Positions 26,846 through 36,900 are shown, counted from the first letter of the stretch. The stretch: 64,000 nucleotides of DNA from Pyxidicoccus caerfyrddinensis (GCF_010894405.1 NZ_JAAIYA010000025.1:62001-126000); one strand, 5' to 3'. The notes: a model not told the origin generated them from the letters alone. A program made the numbers and translations.

Positions 26846-28264
26846 ATGCACGGCTTCGAAAAGCTGTACATCAACGGTGAGTGGACGCCCTCGCGGGGCA
26901 GGGGCCACATCGACGTGCTCAACGCCTCCACCGAGGAGGTGATGGGCCGCATCCCCGAGAGCACCGCCGAGGACGTGGACCTCGCGGTGCGCGCCGCACG
27001 CGCCGCCTTCGAGGCGTGGTCCACCCGGCCCGCCGCCGAGCGGGCGCAGGTGCTCCAGCGCATCCACGATGGCCTGACGGCGCGGCAGGACGACCTGGCG
27101 AAGACGATTACCGGCGAGGTGGGCATGCCCCTGGGGCTGGCGAAGCCCATCCAGGTGGGCACGCCCATCACCGTGACGGGCAGCTACGTGAAGCTGCTCC
27201 AGGAGTTCGCCTTCGAGGAGCAGGTGGGCAACTCGCTGGTGGTGCGCGAGGCGGTGGGCGTGGTGGCCTGCATCACGCCCTGGAACTACCCGCTCCATCA
27301 AATCATCGCCAAGGTTGCCCCGGCGCTGGCCGCGGGCTGCACGGTGGTGCTCAAGCCCAGCGAGGTGGCACCCCTCAACGCCTTCCTCCTCGCGGAAGTC
27401 ATCCACGAGGCGGGAGTCCCGGCCGGCGTCTTCAACCTCGTGTCGGGCACGGGCCCGGTGGTGGGCGAGGCGCTCGTGCGGCATCCCGACGTGGACATGG
27501 TGTCCTTCACGGGCTCCACGCGCGCCGGGCGCCGCATCTCCGAGGTGGCTGCCGCCACCATCAAGCGCGTGGCCCTGGAGCTGGGCGGCAAGTCGGCGGC
27601 CATCGTCCTCGACGACGCCAACCTCAAGAGCGTGGTGAAGCGGGTGGTGGGCAGCTGCTTCCTCAACTCGGGGCAGACGTGCTCGGCGCACACGCGCCTG
27701 CTCGTGCCGCGCGCCATGCACGACGAAGCAGCGCGGCTCGCGGCCGAGGTGGCCGCGAGCTTCACCGTGGGAGACCCCTTCAAGGGCGAGGCGAAGCTGG
27801 GCCCGCTCATCTCCGACACGCAGCGCACGCGCGTCCGCGAGTACATCCAGCAGGGCGTCCGTGAGGGGGCCACGCTCGTCGCCGGTGGCGCCGAAGCGCC
27901 CGAAGGGCTGTCGAAGGGCTACTACGTGAAGCCCACAGTCTTCGCGGGCGTCACGCCGGAGATGACCATTGCCCAGGAGGAAATCTTCGGGCCCGTGCTC
28001 GTCATCATGCCGTACGAGGACGAGGACGATGCCCTGCGCATCGCCAACGGCACCATCTACGGCCTGTCGGGCGCCGTCTGGTCCAACGACGTCGAGCGGG
28101 CCAAGCGCGTCGCCCGGCGGATGCGCACCGGACAGGTGGACATCAACGGCGGGCGCTTCAACCCGCTGGCGCCGTTCGGCGGCTACAAGCAGTCCGGGCA
28201 CGGCCGTGAGTTCGGCCGGTACGGCCTGGAGGAGTTCCTGGAGCACAAGGCCGTGCAGCTCTGA
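26846..28264 (+). CDS. NAD(P)-dependent aldehyde dehydrogenase
   Basis: A 472-residue aldehyde dehydrogenase. TPWNYPLHQ and the NAD-binding FTGSTRAGRRI are present. The general base Glu lies in LELGGKSA and the nucleophile is Cys279 in GQTCSAH. The C-terminal PFGGYKQSGHGRE is standard. It lies 16 bases after gcdH. In this operon it probably oxidises an omega-oxo acid to a dicarboxylate, as ChnE does in cyclohexanol degradation (inference). Confidence 0.93.
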   Translation: MHGFEKLYINGEWTPSRGRGHIDVLNASTEEVMGRIPESTAEDVDLAVRAARAAFEAWSTRPAAERAQVLQRIHDGLTARQDDLAKTITGEVGMPLGLAKPIQVGTPITVTGSYVKLLQEFAFEEQVGNSLVVREAVGVVACITPWNYPLHQIIAKVAPALAAGCTVVLKPSEVAPLNAFLLAEVIHEAGVPAGVFNLVSGTGPVVGEALVRHPDVDMVSFTGSTRAGRRISEVAAATIKRVALELGGKSAAIVLDDANLKSVVKRVVGSCFLNSGQTCSAHTRLLVPRAMHDEAARLAAEVAASFTVGDPFKGEAKLGPLISDTQRTRVREYIQQGVREGATLVAGGAEAPEGLSKGYYVKPTVFAGVTPEMTIAQEEIFGPVLVIMPYEDEDDALRIANGTIYGLSGAVWSNDVERAKRVARRMRTGQVDINGGRFNPLAPFGGYKQSGHGREFGRYGLEEFLEHKAVQL

Positions 28265-28305
28265 GCCCCACCCGCTGTTCCTCCCTACACTTGGAGCAAG
28301 CCACC

Positions 28306-29400
28306 ATGAAGGCTGCTGTGTGTTTCGAGAAGGACAAGCTGACCATCGACGACGTCCGCTTCGACCCGCCACGGGCCCAGGAAGTCCTCGTCCGCATGGT
28401 GGCGTGTGGCGTCTGTCACACGGACCTGTCGGTGCTGAACGGCACCGTGAAGATGAAGCTCCCGTGCGTGCTGGGCCACGAGGGCGCGGGCATCGTCGAG
28501 GAGGTGGGCGAGGGCGTCACCCACGTGAAGAAGGGCGACAAGGTCGTCCTCTCGTGGGTGGCCCAGTGCGGTGAGTGCTACTACTGCGGCATCCAGCGCC
28601 CGAACCTGTGCGTGCTCGGGGAGAAGATCAACGCCAGCAACCGGATGCCGGACGGCAGCACCCGGCTGCACCGGGACGCGCAGGAGCTGAATGTCTTCTC
28701 GGCGCTGGGGGCCCTGTCCGAGTACGCCGTCGTCCACGCTCGCGCGGCGGTGCGGCTGCCTGCCGACGCTCCGCTGGACAAGGCGGCGCTGATTGGCTGC
28801 GCGGTGGCGACGGGTGTGGGGGCGGTGTTCAACACCGCCGAGATGCCGCCGGGCCAGACGGTGGCGGTGTTCGGCGCCGGCGGCGTGGGGCTGAACATCA
28901 TCCAGGGCGCGGTGATTGCCGGGGCGGAGCGCATCATCGCGGTGGATGTCCACCCGAAGAAGCTCGAGCTGGCGAAGGTCTTCGGCGCGACGGACGTGGT
29001 CGACGCAAGAGCCGGGGACCCGGTCGCCGCCATCCGCGAGCTGACGCACGGCCGCGGAGCGGACTACGCCTACGAGGCCGTCGGCCGCAAGGAGACCATC
29101 GAGCAGGCGTACATGTGCACGCGCAAGGCGGGCACCTGTGTCGTCGTCGGCGTGGGCAGCGTGAAGGAGCAGATCAGCCTCAACGTCTTCGTGCTGCCCC
29201 TGTTCGAGAAGCGGCTGCTCGGCTCCTGGTTCGGCACGGCGGACGTGCACCGCGACATGCCCCGGCTGCTGGACCTCTACACGCAGGGCAAGCTCAAGCT
29301 CGATGAGCTGGTGACGACCACGTACACGCTCGACCAGCTCGACACGGCCTTCACCGACATGAAGAACGGCGTGAATGCCCGCGGCGTCGTCCTCTTCTGA
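28306..29400 (+). CDS. Zinc-dependent alcohol dehydrogenase
   Basis: A 364-residue medium-chain dehydrogenase. Catalytic zinc ligands are in ACGVCHTDLS and the GHEGAG His; the structural zinc site is CGECYYCGIQRPNLC. The NAD loop is FGAGGVGLNIIQGA. The ATG at 28306 is preferred over an in-frame TTG at 28291 because GGAG lies at a proper distance. It is the last gene of the plus-strand catabolic operon and probably oxidises an omega-hydroxy acid or alcohol to the aldehyde used by the preceding gene product (inference). Confidence 0.93.
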   Translation: MKAAVCFEKDKLTIDDVRFDPPRAQEVLVRMVACGVCHTDLSVLNGTVKMKLPCVLGHEGAGIVEEVGEGVTHVKKGDKVVLSWVAQCGECYYCGIQRPNLCVLGEKINASNRMPDGSTRLHRDAQELNVFSALGALSEYAVVHARAAVRLPADAPLDKAALIGCAVATGVGAVFNTAEMPPGQTVAVFGAGGVGLNIIQGAVIAGAERIIAVDVHPKKLELAKVFGATDVVDARAGDPVAAIRELTHGRGADYAYEAVGRKETIEQAYMCTRKAGTCVVVGVGSVKEQISLNVFVLPLFEKRLLGSWFGTADVHRDMPRLLDLYTQGKLKLDELVTTTYTLDQLDTAFTDMKNGVNARGVVLF

Positions 29401-29406
29401 GCGGCG

Positions 29407-29434
29407 CGCCACGGGCGTCCTGAATCCCGTGGCG
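29407..29434. terminator. Hairpin between convergent genes
   Basis: A 9-bp perfect inverted repeat, CGCCACGGG and CCCGTGGCG, around a 10-base loop fills the short gap between the convergent alcohol dehydrogenase and M20 genes. It probably serves as a two-way terminator, although no T-run follows. Confidence 0.55.
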
Positions 29435-29447
29435 TCCGGCTCTCGCT

Positions 29448-30767
29448 TCAGGGCTTGCCGAGCAGCTCCAGCGCGGCGGTGGTCAGCGTGGTGACGCCGG
29501 TGCGCAGCGAGCGCTCGCGGTCCGGCGCATAGAGGGGCGAGTGCGCGGAGGGCAGCGCCTCCCCTGCGGCCTGGGCCTGGGCGAGGCGCTTGGGCTCGGT
29601 GATGCCGAGCCAGAGCATGACGGCGGGGACGCCCGCGCGGCCGTACTCGGAGAAGTCCTCGCCACCCATGACGGGCTGCGTTTCGCTCAGATTCTGCGGG
29701 CCGAGCACGCGGCCCACCGCGCCCACCAGCCGCTTCGTCAACTCCGGGTCGTTGAAGGTGGCGGGCGTGCCCTCGGTGACGGCGACGTCGGGCGGGCGGG
29801 GCGCGTTGGAGGCCATCGCCTCGGCCTTCGCCACGCGCTCGATGCCGGCAATCAGGGCCTTGCGCACCTCGGGCTTGTACGTGCGCAGCGTGAGCTGGAG
29901 CTTCACGTCATCCGGGATGATGTTGTGCTTGGTGCCGCCGTGGATGGAGCCCACCGTCAGCACCGCGGGCTCCAGCGGGTGCTTCTCGCGGCTGATGAGC
30001 GTCTGCAGCGAGAGGATGGTGCGCGCCGCCATCACCACCGGGTCCACCGTGGTGTGCGGGTACGCACCGTGCCCGCCCTTGCCGTAGAGCGTGATGTCGA
30101 TGGAGTCCACGCTGGCCATCGAGTAGCCCGGGGTGAACTGCACCGTCCCCGACGCGGCGGTGCCCACGGTGTGCATGGCGACGGCGAAGTCCGGCTTGGG
30201 GAAGCGCTTGAAGAGGCCGTCCGCGAGCATTGCCCGAGCGCCCGCGCCCACCTCCTCGGCGGGCTGGCCCACCAGCATCACCGTGCCGCGCCACTTGTCC
30301 TTCGACTTCGCCAGCAGCGTGGCCGTTCCCAGCCACGACGTCATGTGCACGTCGTGTCCGCACGCGTGCATCACCGACACCGTGCTGCCCGACGCGTCCT
30401 TCACCTTCACCTGGCTGGCGTAGGGCAGCCCCGTCTTCTCCTCCACCGGCAGCCCGTCCAGGTCCGTGCGCAGCATCACGGTGGGGCCCTTGCCGTTGCG
30501 GAGCAGCGCGACGATGCCGTGGCCGCCCACCTTCGGCGTCACCTCGTAGCCCAGCTTGCGCAGGCGCTCCGCGAGCTTCGCCGCCGTCTTCTCCTCCTGG
30601 AGCGACAGCTCGGGCGACTGGTGCAAGTCACGGTAGAGCGCATCCAGGTCGGGATAGATGGCGTCGATGCCGCCGAGGACGGGGGAGGGCGGCTCCGCCG
30701 CGAGGGCACCACCGCCGGGCACGGCGGCGCAGGCGAAGAGGGCGGCAAGCAGGGGGAGCGATTTCAC
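29448..30767 (-). CDS. Exported M20-family amidohydrolase
   Basis: A 439-residue M20D-type amidohydrolase (hippurate hydrolase/AbgB group) with a cleavable signal peptide, so it acts outside the cytoplasm. Metal ligands and catalytic residues are in MHACGHDVHM, GQPAEEVGAG and GGEDFSEYG. The start is GTG at 30767, with AGGAGA 7 bases upstream and directly before the signal peptide; the frame extends 16 codons further into the dispersed repeat. It probably cleaves N-acyl amino acids or similar amides. It converges with the alcohol dehydrogenase gene. Confidence 0.9.
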   Translation of the reverse strand: MKSLPLLAALFACAAVPGGGALAAEPPSPVLGGIDAIYPDLDALYRDLHQSPELSLQEEKTAAKLAERLRKLGYEVTPKVGGHGIVALLRNGKGPTVMLRTDLDGLPVEEKTGLPYASQVKVKDASGSTVSVMHACGHDVHMTSWLGTATLLAKSKDKWRGTVMLVGQPAEEVGAGARAMLADGLFKRFPKPDFAVAMHTVGTAASGTVQFTPGYSMASVDSIDITLYGKGGHGAYPHTTVDPVVMAARTILSLQTLISREKHPLEPAVLTVGSIHGGTKHNIIPDDVKLQLTLRTYKPEVRKALIAGIERVAKAEAMASNAPRPPDVAVTEGTPATFNDPELTKRLVGAVGRVLGPQNLSETQPVMGGEDFSEYGRAGVPAVMLWLGITEPKRLAQAQAAGEALPSAHSPLYAPDRERSLRTGVTTLTTAALELLGKP

Positions 30768-30776
30768 CGGGCGGTC

Positions 30777-30848
30777 TCCTGTCCGAGGGGCTGTAGGGCA
30801 GGCAATAGAGCACACCTTTCCGCGGAGCGTTGAGGCGGGCCACCCGGG
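30777..30848 (+). repeat. 72-bp dispersed repeat, copy 1
   Basis: A 72-base stretch that matches 40522-40593 at 63 of 72 positions without gaps, in the same orientation. It lies just upstream of the M20 gene start. The mismatches are not concentrated at third positions of the best frame, so it looks like a non-coding element and not a gene fragment. Confidence 0.75.
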
Positions 30849-31002
30849 GCCGCCGCTCTACGAGTGGCGCAAGGGACGCATCGCGGGAGGCCCCCGTCCG
30901 AAGCCCACCGAGAAGAGCGCGTCTCGGGTGCCGGTGCGCGTCCGCGAGCGTCCCGCCGGAGTCGAGATGACTCGAGTGCTGCGGGCCTGGGCCCCTGCAG
31001 GA
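30849..31002. other. Gene-free part of a 326-base intergenic region
   Basis: The region 30768-31093 between the M20 and S1 protease genes holds the 72-bp repeat (30777-30848) and a long hairpin (31003-31040). In the remaining bases I see no convincing gene; the open frames have no family motifs and no ribosome site. Confidence 0.5.
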
Positions 31003-31040
31003 GCGCGCCCCCTCCCCGGAGGAGCGGGGAGGGGGCGCGC
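31003..31040 (-). terminator. Long GC-rich hairpin after the S1 protease gene
   Basis: A perfect 15-bp inverted repeat (31003-31017 with 31026-31040) with an 8-base loop, about 53 bases beyond the protease stop at 31094. It has no T-run on the minus strand, so it is either a GC-stem terminator or an mRNA 3'-protecting structure. Confidence 0.6.
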
Positions 31041-31093
31041 ACGGGGCAGGGCCGAAGCCGGACTGAGGGCGCCGGCCTGCCTGCAGAGCCGGG

Positions 31094-32833
31094 TCAGAGT
31101 GAGAGGAATCGCTGCCACGGCTGCGAGGCGTTGTGGGTCGCGTCGCGCAGCCGCGGGCGAACGCTGCGGGACCAGCCGTAGCGCTCGGTGAAGCCGTTCG
31201 GAGCCGGGTCGAAGGTGATGAAGGGAACCGCGCCTGCCGCCGATGACCGAACCGAGCCGCCCCAGCTGGAGCCAGTCGTACCTTTCACACAGTACAAGTC
31301 GCTTCGCCCGTCCGCGTCGGCGTCCATGATGAAGAGTCTGTCGCCGGCTTTGCACGCATCGGAGGGAATGCCCGGGCTCTCGCCGACATAGATGTGAGAG
31401 TCGATATTGGTGAACGGGAACCCACTCGCGGCCGCGAAATCAACCTGGAGATCTCCGTTGCTTCGAGTCACACAGAGGAGGTCGGTGCGACGGTCACCAT
31501 TGAAGTCGCCGAGGTAGAGCTTCGCGCCGACATGTGTGCAGTACACCGTGTCCAGATACTCGTTCGAGTACGTGACGAAGTCGAACGTTCCATCTGCCGC
31601 TGCGTAGTCGATCCAGATCCGGCTCGGATCCTTGCAGAGCAGGTCGGTGCGCCCATCACCGTTGAAATCACCGGTGTAGAGCTGGGAGTTCGCGTGCGTG
31701 CAGAAACCTACGTCGCTTCGGAGCCAACCGCCGGAGTACGTCCCGTCCGTCTGGCCGAACAGCACCTGGAAGCCCAGCACCGAAGGACGCCGGCACGCGA
31801 TGTCGGAGCGATCGTCGTTGTTGAAGTCCCCGACGTAGACCTCGCTGTCCGGGGAAGCGCAGTGCGTACTCGCGACGGTGCCGCTCGCGACGACTCGCCG
31901 ATTCGTGTTTCGCGCGAAGCGCACCACACCGGCAGCAGGGTCGGCGCAGATGGCGTCGAGATCGCCGTCGCCGTCGGGGTCCGCCCAGTACAGCTGGGCC
32001 GCGCTCGGGCACCACGTGCTCGAGAACGAGATGTCACTCGTCGTCGTGCCCCACGTCGCCATGATGTTCAGGATTTGCGTGCGGACCTGCACGACGTTGC
32101 CGAAGATGTCACCCACGCCGCTGTTGACACCCCATATCGCTCCGCCTGAGCTCGGGGTGCCGAGCCGCGCAGGTCCGCCCGAGTCGCCCCTGCAGAGCGC
32201 CCCCGTGCTGCCGAACGCACCCTGGAAGAAGCGCATCGTCCCGCTACCGACACCGGTGTTCCAGTCGGTGCAGCCCTTGCCCCAGAGCGTCACGGTCGCG
32301 CCCGTCGCCGGCATCGCGGTCGCGAGCGTCGGGAACGTGCTGATGAAGGTCGACGGGACCGAGGTCGCCAGTCGCGCCAGCACGACGTCCGGAGCTCCGA
32401 GGAGCGTATCCGAGCTGAAGTCGAAGATGCGGTCGACGACGAAGACGGCGCCGCCCATCGTGCCCCAGTTGACGCCGTCGGTCGAAGTCCTGACGACGAA
32501 CCCGTTGTCACGGTTCAACGGGTCGTTGACGGCTTCTTGATGATTCCAACAGTGCGCAGCGGTGAGAACCCAGTTGGGTCCGATGAGAGTGCCAGTGCAG
32601 CCGCCCAGAAAATCCACCAACTCAGGCCGGTGGCCCGCCGTCCCTCCAATCAGCGGTTCGCTCGCGCTCCCGACGGATTCGTCGCCGTCGACCGCGTCGT
32701 CAGCGAACTCGGCCTCCGGGCCCGCGCCGAGCATGCAGCCCGAGGTCAATGCGGCTGCGAGCGCGAGGCCATGCGTCCACGACAGTCGTGGCCGTGAGTA
32801 TGTTTGTCCCTCGTAACTTCCGTGCTTGAACAT
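31094..32833 (-). CDS. Secreted S1 serine protease with FG-GAP/VCBS-type repeats
   Basis: A 579-residue lipoprotein protease. The signal peptide ends in lipobox LTSGC. The S1 domain (about 60-270) has His in LTAAHC, Asp in DVVLARL and Ser in GDSGGP. The residue six before the Ser, which sets primary specificity, is Ala instead of trypsin's Asp, so it is probably not trypsin-like. From about 290 onward come FG-GAP/VCBS-like repeats with calcium-loop motifs such as GDFNNDDRSD, GDFNGDGRTDLL and GDFNGDRRTDLL. The start at 32833 has AGGAGA upstream. Local GC and third-position GC are visibly lower than in neighbours. Confidence 0.9.
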   Translation of the reverse strand: MFKHGSYEGQTYSRPRLSWTHGLALAAALTSGCMLGAGPEAEFADDAVDGDESVGSASEPLIGGTAGHRPELVDFLGGCTGTLIGPNWVLTAAHCWNHQEAVNDPLNRDNGFVVRTSTDGVNWGTMGGAVFVVDRIFDFSSDTLLGAPDVVLARLATSVPSTFISTFPTLATAMPATGATVTLWGKGCTDWNTGVGSGTMRFFQGAFGSTGALCRGDSGGPARLGTPSSGGAIWGVNSGVGDIFGNVVQVRTQILNIMATWGTTTSDISFSSTWCPSAAQLYWADPDGDGDLDAICADPAAGVVRFARNTNRRVVASGTVASTHCASPDSEVYVGDFNNDDRSDIACRRPSVLGFQVLFGQTDGTYSGGWLRSDVGFCTHANSQLYTGDFNGDGRTDLLCKDPSRIWIDYAAADGTFDFVTYSNEYLDTVYCTHVGAKLYLGDFNGDRRTDLLCVTRSNGDLQVDFAAASGFPFTNIDSHIYVGESPGIPSDACKAGDRLFIMDADADGRSDLYCVKGTTGSSWGGSVRSSAAGAVPFITFDPAPNGFTERYGWSRSVRPRLRDATHNASQPWQRFLSL

Positions 32834-32884
32834 GAGGTCTCCTGAAAAGGCCACTTCGTGCACCGGGATCGAAGCGCGAGTGGA

Positions 32885-33658
32885 TCAGTTGCAGGTCTTG
32901 CCGCAGACGCTGGAGACCGCGTTCTTGCAGGTGCTGTCCCAGGCGTTGTTGCAGCAGTACGGGTCGGCCGCGCAGATGCGCGACACGCAGCTCGGTGAGA
33001 GCGTCGGGGCGTCGCAGTTGGAGGTCAGCGGGCCGCCGGTCGTGCACAGCGTATGCGAGCAGCTGTTCTTCACGCACGCCATGCTGTTGCCCACCGAGAA
33101 GACCTTGTTCACGCAGATGGCGTCCCACGAGTTGTTGCAGCAGAACGCGTCGGCGGCGCAGACCGCCGACACGGCGCTGCCGCAGAGCGGATGCAGCTTC
33201 GTGCCCGTGGTGCACTTGTCGTGCGCGCCGCAGATCTCACTGAGGGGCGACGCGTCGACCTGGACGTGGCACGTGCCATTGGCGTAGCCGCCGGAGCGAT
33301 TGATGCGCACGCGGACACGGCAATCCCTGGCGTCGGGCGAGGCCCAGTCGATGGCAGCGCAGCTGCCATTCCCGACGTTCCACACGTTGAAGAAGTTCCG
33401 CACGTAGTCCCCCCCACAGGCCGCGCCCATGAGGATCTCGTACTCCCCGGGGAAGAGGTCGCCACCATGGTTGTGGGTGCCGTAGAAGACCGTGAGGGCT
33501 TGCTCCGTCGTGGTCACCTCTTCTGGAACGTCGGTCCCCCGGTCAGACTCCGCCAGGTCCGGAGTCGTGGCGTCGTCGACGCCGCCGCACCCCATGGCGA
33601 GCGCAATGGTCAGGGCGAGCATGCTTCCAAGGCCGGAACGATAGCTGCGTGTCTTCAT
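32885..33658 (-). CDS. Cysteine-rich secreted lipoprotein
   Basis: A 257-residue putative lipoprotein (lipobox ALAMGC). The N-terminal half has no recognised family. The C-terminal half carries two copies of a Cys-rich unit, CAADAFCCNNSWDAICV and CAADPYCCNNAWDSTCK, each flanked by further Cys, a pattern seen in many myxobacterial surface proteins. It probably forms disulfide-linked modules outside the cell. It lies 51 bases upstream of the S1 protease on the same strand and shares its lower GC, so the two may be a secreted pair. Confidence 0.82.
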   Translation of the reverse strand: MKTRSYRSGLGSMLALTIALAMGCGGVDDATTPDLAESDRGTDVPEEVTTTEQALTVFYGTHNHGGDLFPGEYEILMGAACGGDYVRNFFNVWNVGNGSCAAIDWASPDARDCRVRVRINRSGGYANGTCHVQVDASPLSEICGAHDKCTTGTKLHPLCGSAVSAVCAADAFCCNNSWDAICVNKVFSVGNSMACVKNSCSHTLCTTGGPLTSNCDAPTLSPSCVSRICAADPYCCNNAWDSTCKNAVSSVCGKTCN

Positions 33659-33929
33659 GTGTTCTCCTCGTGGGTGGACGGCCCCCGCTCAGGGCGGCCG
33701 TCAAGTCGATCCGCGGTGGATCTCCCTCGGGAAGAGCAACCCTCGTGCCGTGGTTGTGAGGGCGCGAGCCGCGGTCCATGGGCCGCTCCGCAGCCGGTGC
33801 CTGTGCCAGCCTTGCATTGCTTTGCAACACTTGCCGTCCCGCTCCGGCGGGCCTGTGCAACAGTTGCACAGGCTCGTCGGCACGAGCGGGGCATGTCGTC
33901 GCCGGTCCGGCGTGGGGTAACGTGGGGCC
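33659..33929. promoter_or_regulatory. Divergent promoter region with a 23-bp palindrome
   Basis: A 271-base gap between the Cys-rich lipoprotein (minus) and the kinase gene (plus), with no supported gene. At 33851-33873 it holds a perfect palindrome: 11-base arms GCCTGTGCAAC and GTTGCACAGGC around a central A, 57 bases before the kinase start. TTGCA/TTGCAA motifs nearby (about 33812-33830) repeat part of the same half site. It is probably a regulator binding site; the regulator is unknown. Confidence 0.55.
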
Positions 33930-36900
33930 ATGCCGGCTTCTGGCAAGGGTGAACGGCCTCGGGGCCCGACCACGGCGGATGGCTCGCGCCGCGAGATCCT
34001 GGCGACCGTCTCCGTTGCCGCGGAGAAGGGCTCCCAGGAGGCGGAGAAGACTCCGGCAACCCCACCCGCCCCGGACGCGGCCGAGGCGCTCCCCCTCTCC
34101 CACTGGGAGCGGTATGAGCTCCTCGAGCGGCTCGGCCGCGGGGGCATGGGAGACGTCTACAAGGCCCGTGACAGGCGCCTGGGCCGGCTCGTCGCGCTCA
34201 AGTTCATCCGTGGGGATGACCCTCGCAGGGCCAGGCGCTTGCTCCAGGAAGCCCGCGCGCTGGCGCGCATCGACCACCCCAACGTGTGCAGGGTCCTGGA
34301 GACCGGCGAGGTGGGCGAGAAGGCCTATATCGCCATGCAGCTCGTCGACGGGCAGCGGCTTGACCATGCCGCCGCCGGGATGTCCCCGCACGAGAAGGTG
34401 CAGGTGATGCGGGAGGTGGCCGCGGCGGTCCACGAGGCGCACCGGCTGGGCCTCATCCACCGGGACCTGAAGCCCGCCAACATCATGGTCACCCGGGAGG
34501 ACGACGGGCGCTGCGTCCCCATGGTGATGGACTTCGGCCTGGCGCACGAGCTCAGCCAGGAGCACGGCCTCACCGAAAGTGGCGCGCTGCTCGGCACGCC
34601 CGCGTACATGGCGCCGGAGCAGGCCCGGGGCGACGTGCCGGCCATCGACCGCCGCTCGGATGTCTACAGCCTGGGCGCCACGCTCTACGAGCTGCTCGGG
34701 GGCATGCCGCCCTTCGTCGGCGCCACGGTGGCCGGCACGCTGGCGAAGGTGCTCCACGAGGAGCCGCCACCCCTGCGCGCGCGCGTGCCCTCGCTCGCGG
34801 TGGAGCTGGAGACCATCACCCTCAAGTGCCTGAGCAAGGACCCGGGCCAGCGCTACCCGTCCGCCCGGGCGCTCGCGGAGGACCTGGGGCGGTACATCGA
34901 CGGCGAGCCCATCCTGGGGCAGCGGCCGGGCCTGCTCTACCGACTGCGGCAGCGCGCCCGGAAGCACCGGTCGCTCGTGGTCGTCTCGGCGGTGTCGCTG
35001 GCGAGCATCCTGGTGCTGGCCATCGTCGGCGTGCGCTCGTGGTTCAGGGCCCGGCACGCCGAGCAGCAGTCCACCAGCCGCGCGCTGCTGGCCGGCCAGC
35101 TGGGGCAGCAGATGAAGGAGATCGAGTGGTTCCTGCGCGCGGCCTACATGATGCCGCTGCATGACTCCCAGCGCGAGCAGCAGCTCGTCCGCGAGCGCAT
35201 GGCGCAGATCTCCGCGCTTCCGCACGAGCTGGGCGCCCAGGGCGAGGGCGCGGTGCACTACGCGCTGGGACGCGGCCACCTGGCGATGCACGAGCTGGAG
35301 CAGGCCCTCCAGGAGCTGACGCGGGCGCAGGAGCAGGGCATGGACTCGCGCGAGCTGCACTACGCGCGAGGCCGTGTGCTCGGCGAGCTGTACCACCAGG
35401 CCCTGGAGGATGCGCGGCGCAAGGGGGGCGGGGAGTGGGTGGCCGAGCGGCAGCGGGTGCTCGAGCGGCAGTTCCTCGTGCCGGCGCTGGAGTCGCTCGA
35501 GCGCAGCCGGGGGCTCCAAATGGAGTCGCCTCGCTACCTCGAGGGGCTCATCGCCCTCTACCGCCGGCAATATGACGCGGCGGCGCGGGCGGCGGCCCTG
35601 GCCTCGGAGGAGGCGCCGTGGATGTACGAGGCCCGGAAGCTCGCCGGGGATGTGGCCCATGCCCAGGCGATGGAGCAACTGGAGCGGGGCGAGTACGACG
35701 CGGCGCGCGCCACCTTCCAGCTCGCCATGGGCCTGTACGAGAAGGCGCTCGCCCAGGGGCGGAGCGACGTGCGCAACTACGAAGCGCTCGCGGAGGTGTG
35801 GCTGCAGCTGGCGGAGCTGGACAAGCGGCAGGGGCGCTCGCGGAAGGAGGCGCTGGAGAAGGCCCTGGCGCTGGGGGACCAGGTCCTCCAGGCGGCTCCC
35901 CGGCGCGCGCGGGGGTACACCAAGAAGGCCTGGCTGCTGATGCACTGGTACCGGCTGATGAACTTCCAGGAAGGCGGCCAGGACCCGAAGCCCATCCTCG
36001 CCGACTGGATTGCGACCGCCGCCCAGGCCGCGAAGCTGGACCCCGGCGATGTCCAGGCCTATGACACCCTGGGCTATGGCCACTTCATGCGCGGGCTCCA
36101 GGACGCGCGCGAGGGCAGAGAGCCGAATCCCGCCTGGGACGAGGCCATCACCTGGCTGACGCGCGCGCTCGAGCTCCAGCCCGACTATCCGTGGGGGCTC
36201 AATGACCTCGCGCTCGTCTTCCGCTGGAGGGGCAACCATCAGCGGGAGCACGGCCAGGACCCGCGTGAGGCCTACGCGCAGGCCGCGCGCCATCTCGAGC
36301 AGGCGGTGCGCAGCGACCCGAAGTACCTCTTCGCGCACTCGAACCTCGCTGACCTGTCCACCGCGGCCGCCGCGTACCTCCTCTCACGCGGGCTCGACCC
36401 GGGGGCGGAGCTCCAGAAGGCGCGCGAGGCCGGCGCGCGGGCGCTCGCCCTGGACGGCAACTTCTACTCGGCGCTGAACCATGTCGCGCTCGCGGAGCTC
36501 CTCCACGCGCGGTATCTCGTCGCCGTGGGCTCCGACCCGCGCGAGGTGCTGGAGCGGGCGTCGCAGCACCTCGCTCGCTCGAAGAGCATCAACCCGGCCT
36601 TTGGACGGACGTACCTCTACCTCGCCATGGGGCACGAGCTGGAGGCGGTCCATGCGCTGATGGAGCGCGGAGAGCCCGGCTCCGGGCTCGCGGCGGGGCG
36701 GCAGGCCTTGCAGGAGGCCTACCGGTACGACCCGCGCTGCGCCGACTGCCACATCGCCGGCGCCCGGCTGGGACTGGTCGAGGCCACCTGGGCGGCGCGG
36801 CGGGGAAGGAGTCCCGTGCCAATCCTCCGGCAGGCGCTCACCGAGGCCCGCCGGGCCGTGGCGCTGTACCCCTACTTCGAGGCGCACCAGGAGCTGGCGC

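Noticed and set aside
33800..33930. Sigma-54 promoter (TGGC-N-TTGC) before the kinase or the genes near the activator
   Set aside because: Best candidates miss the 10-12 base spacing between the GG and GC elements.
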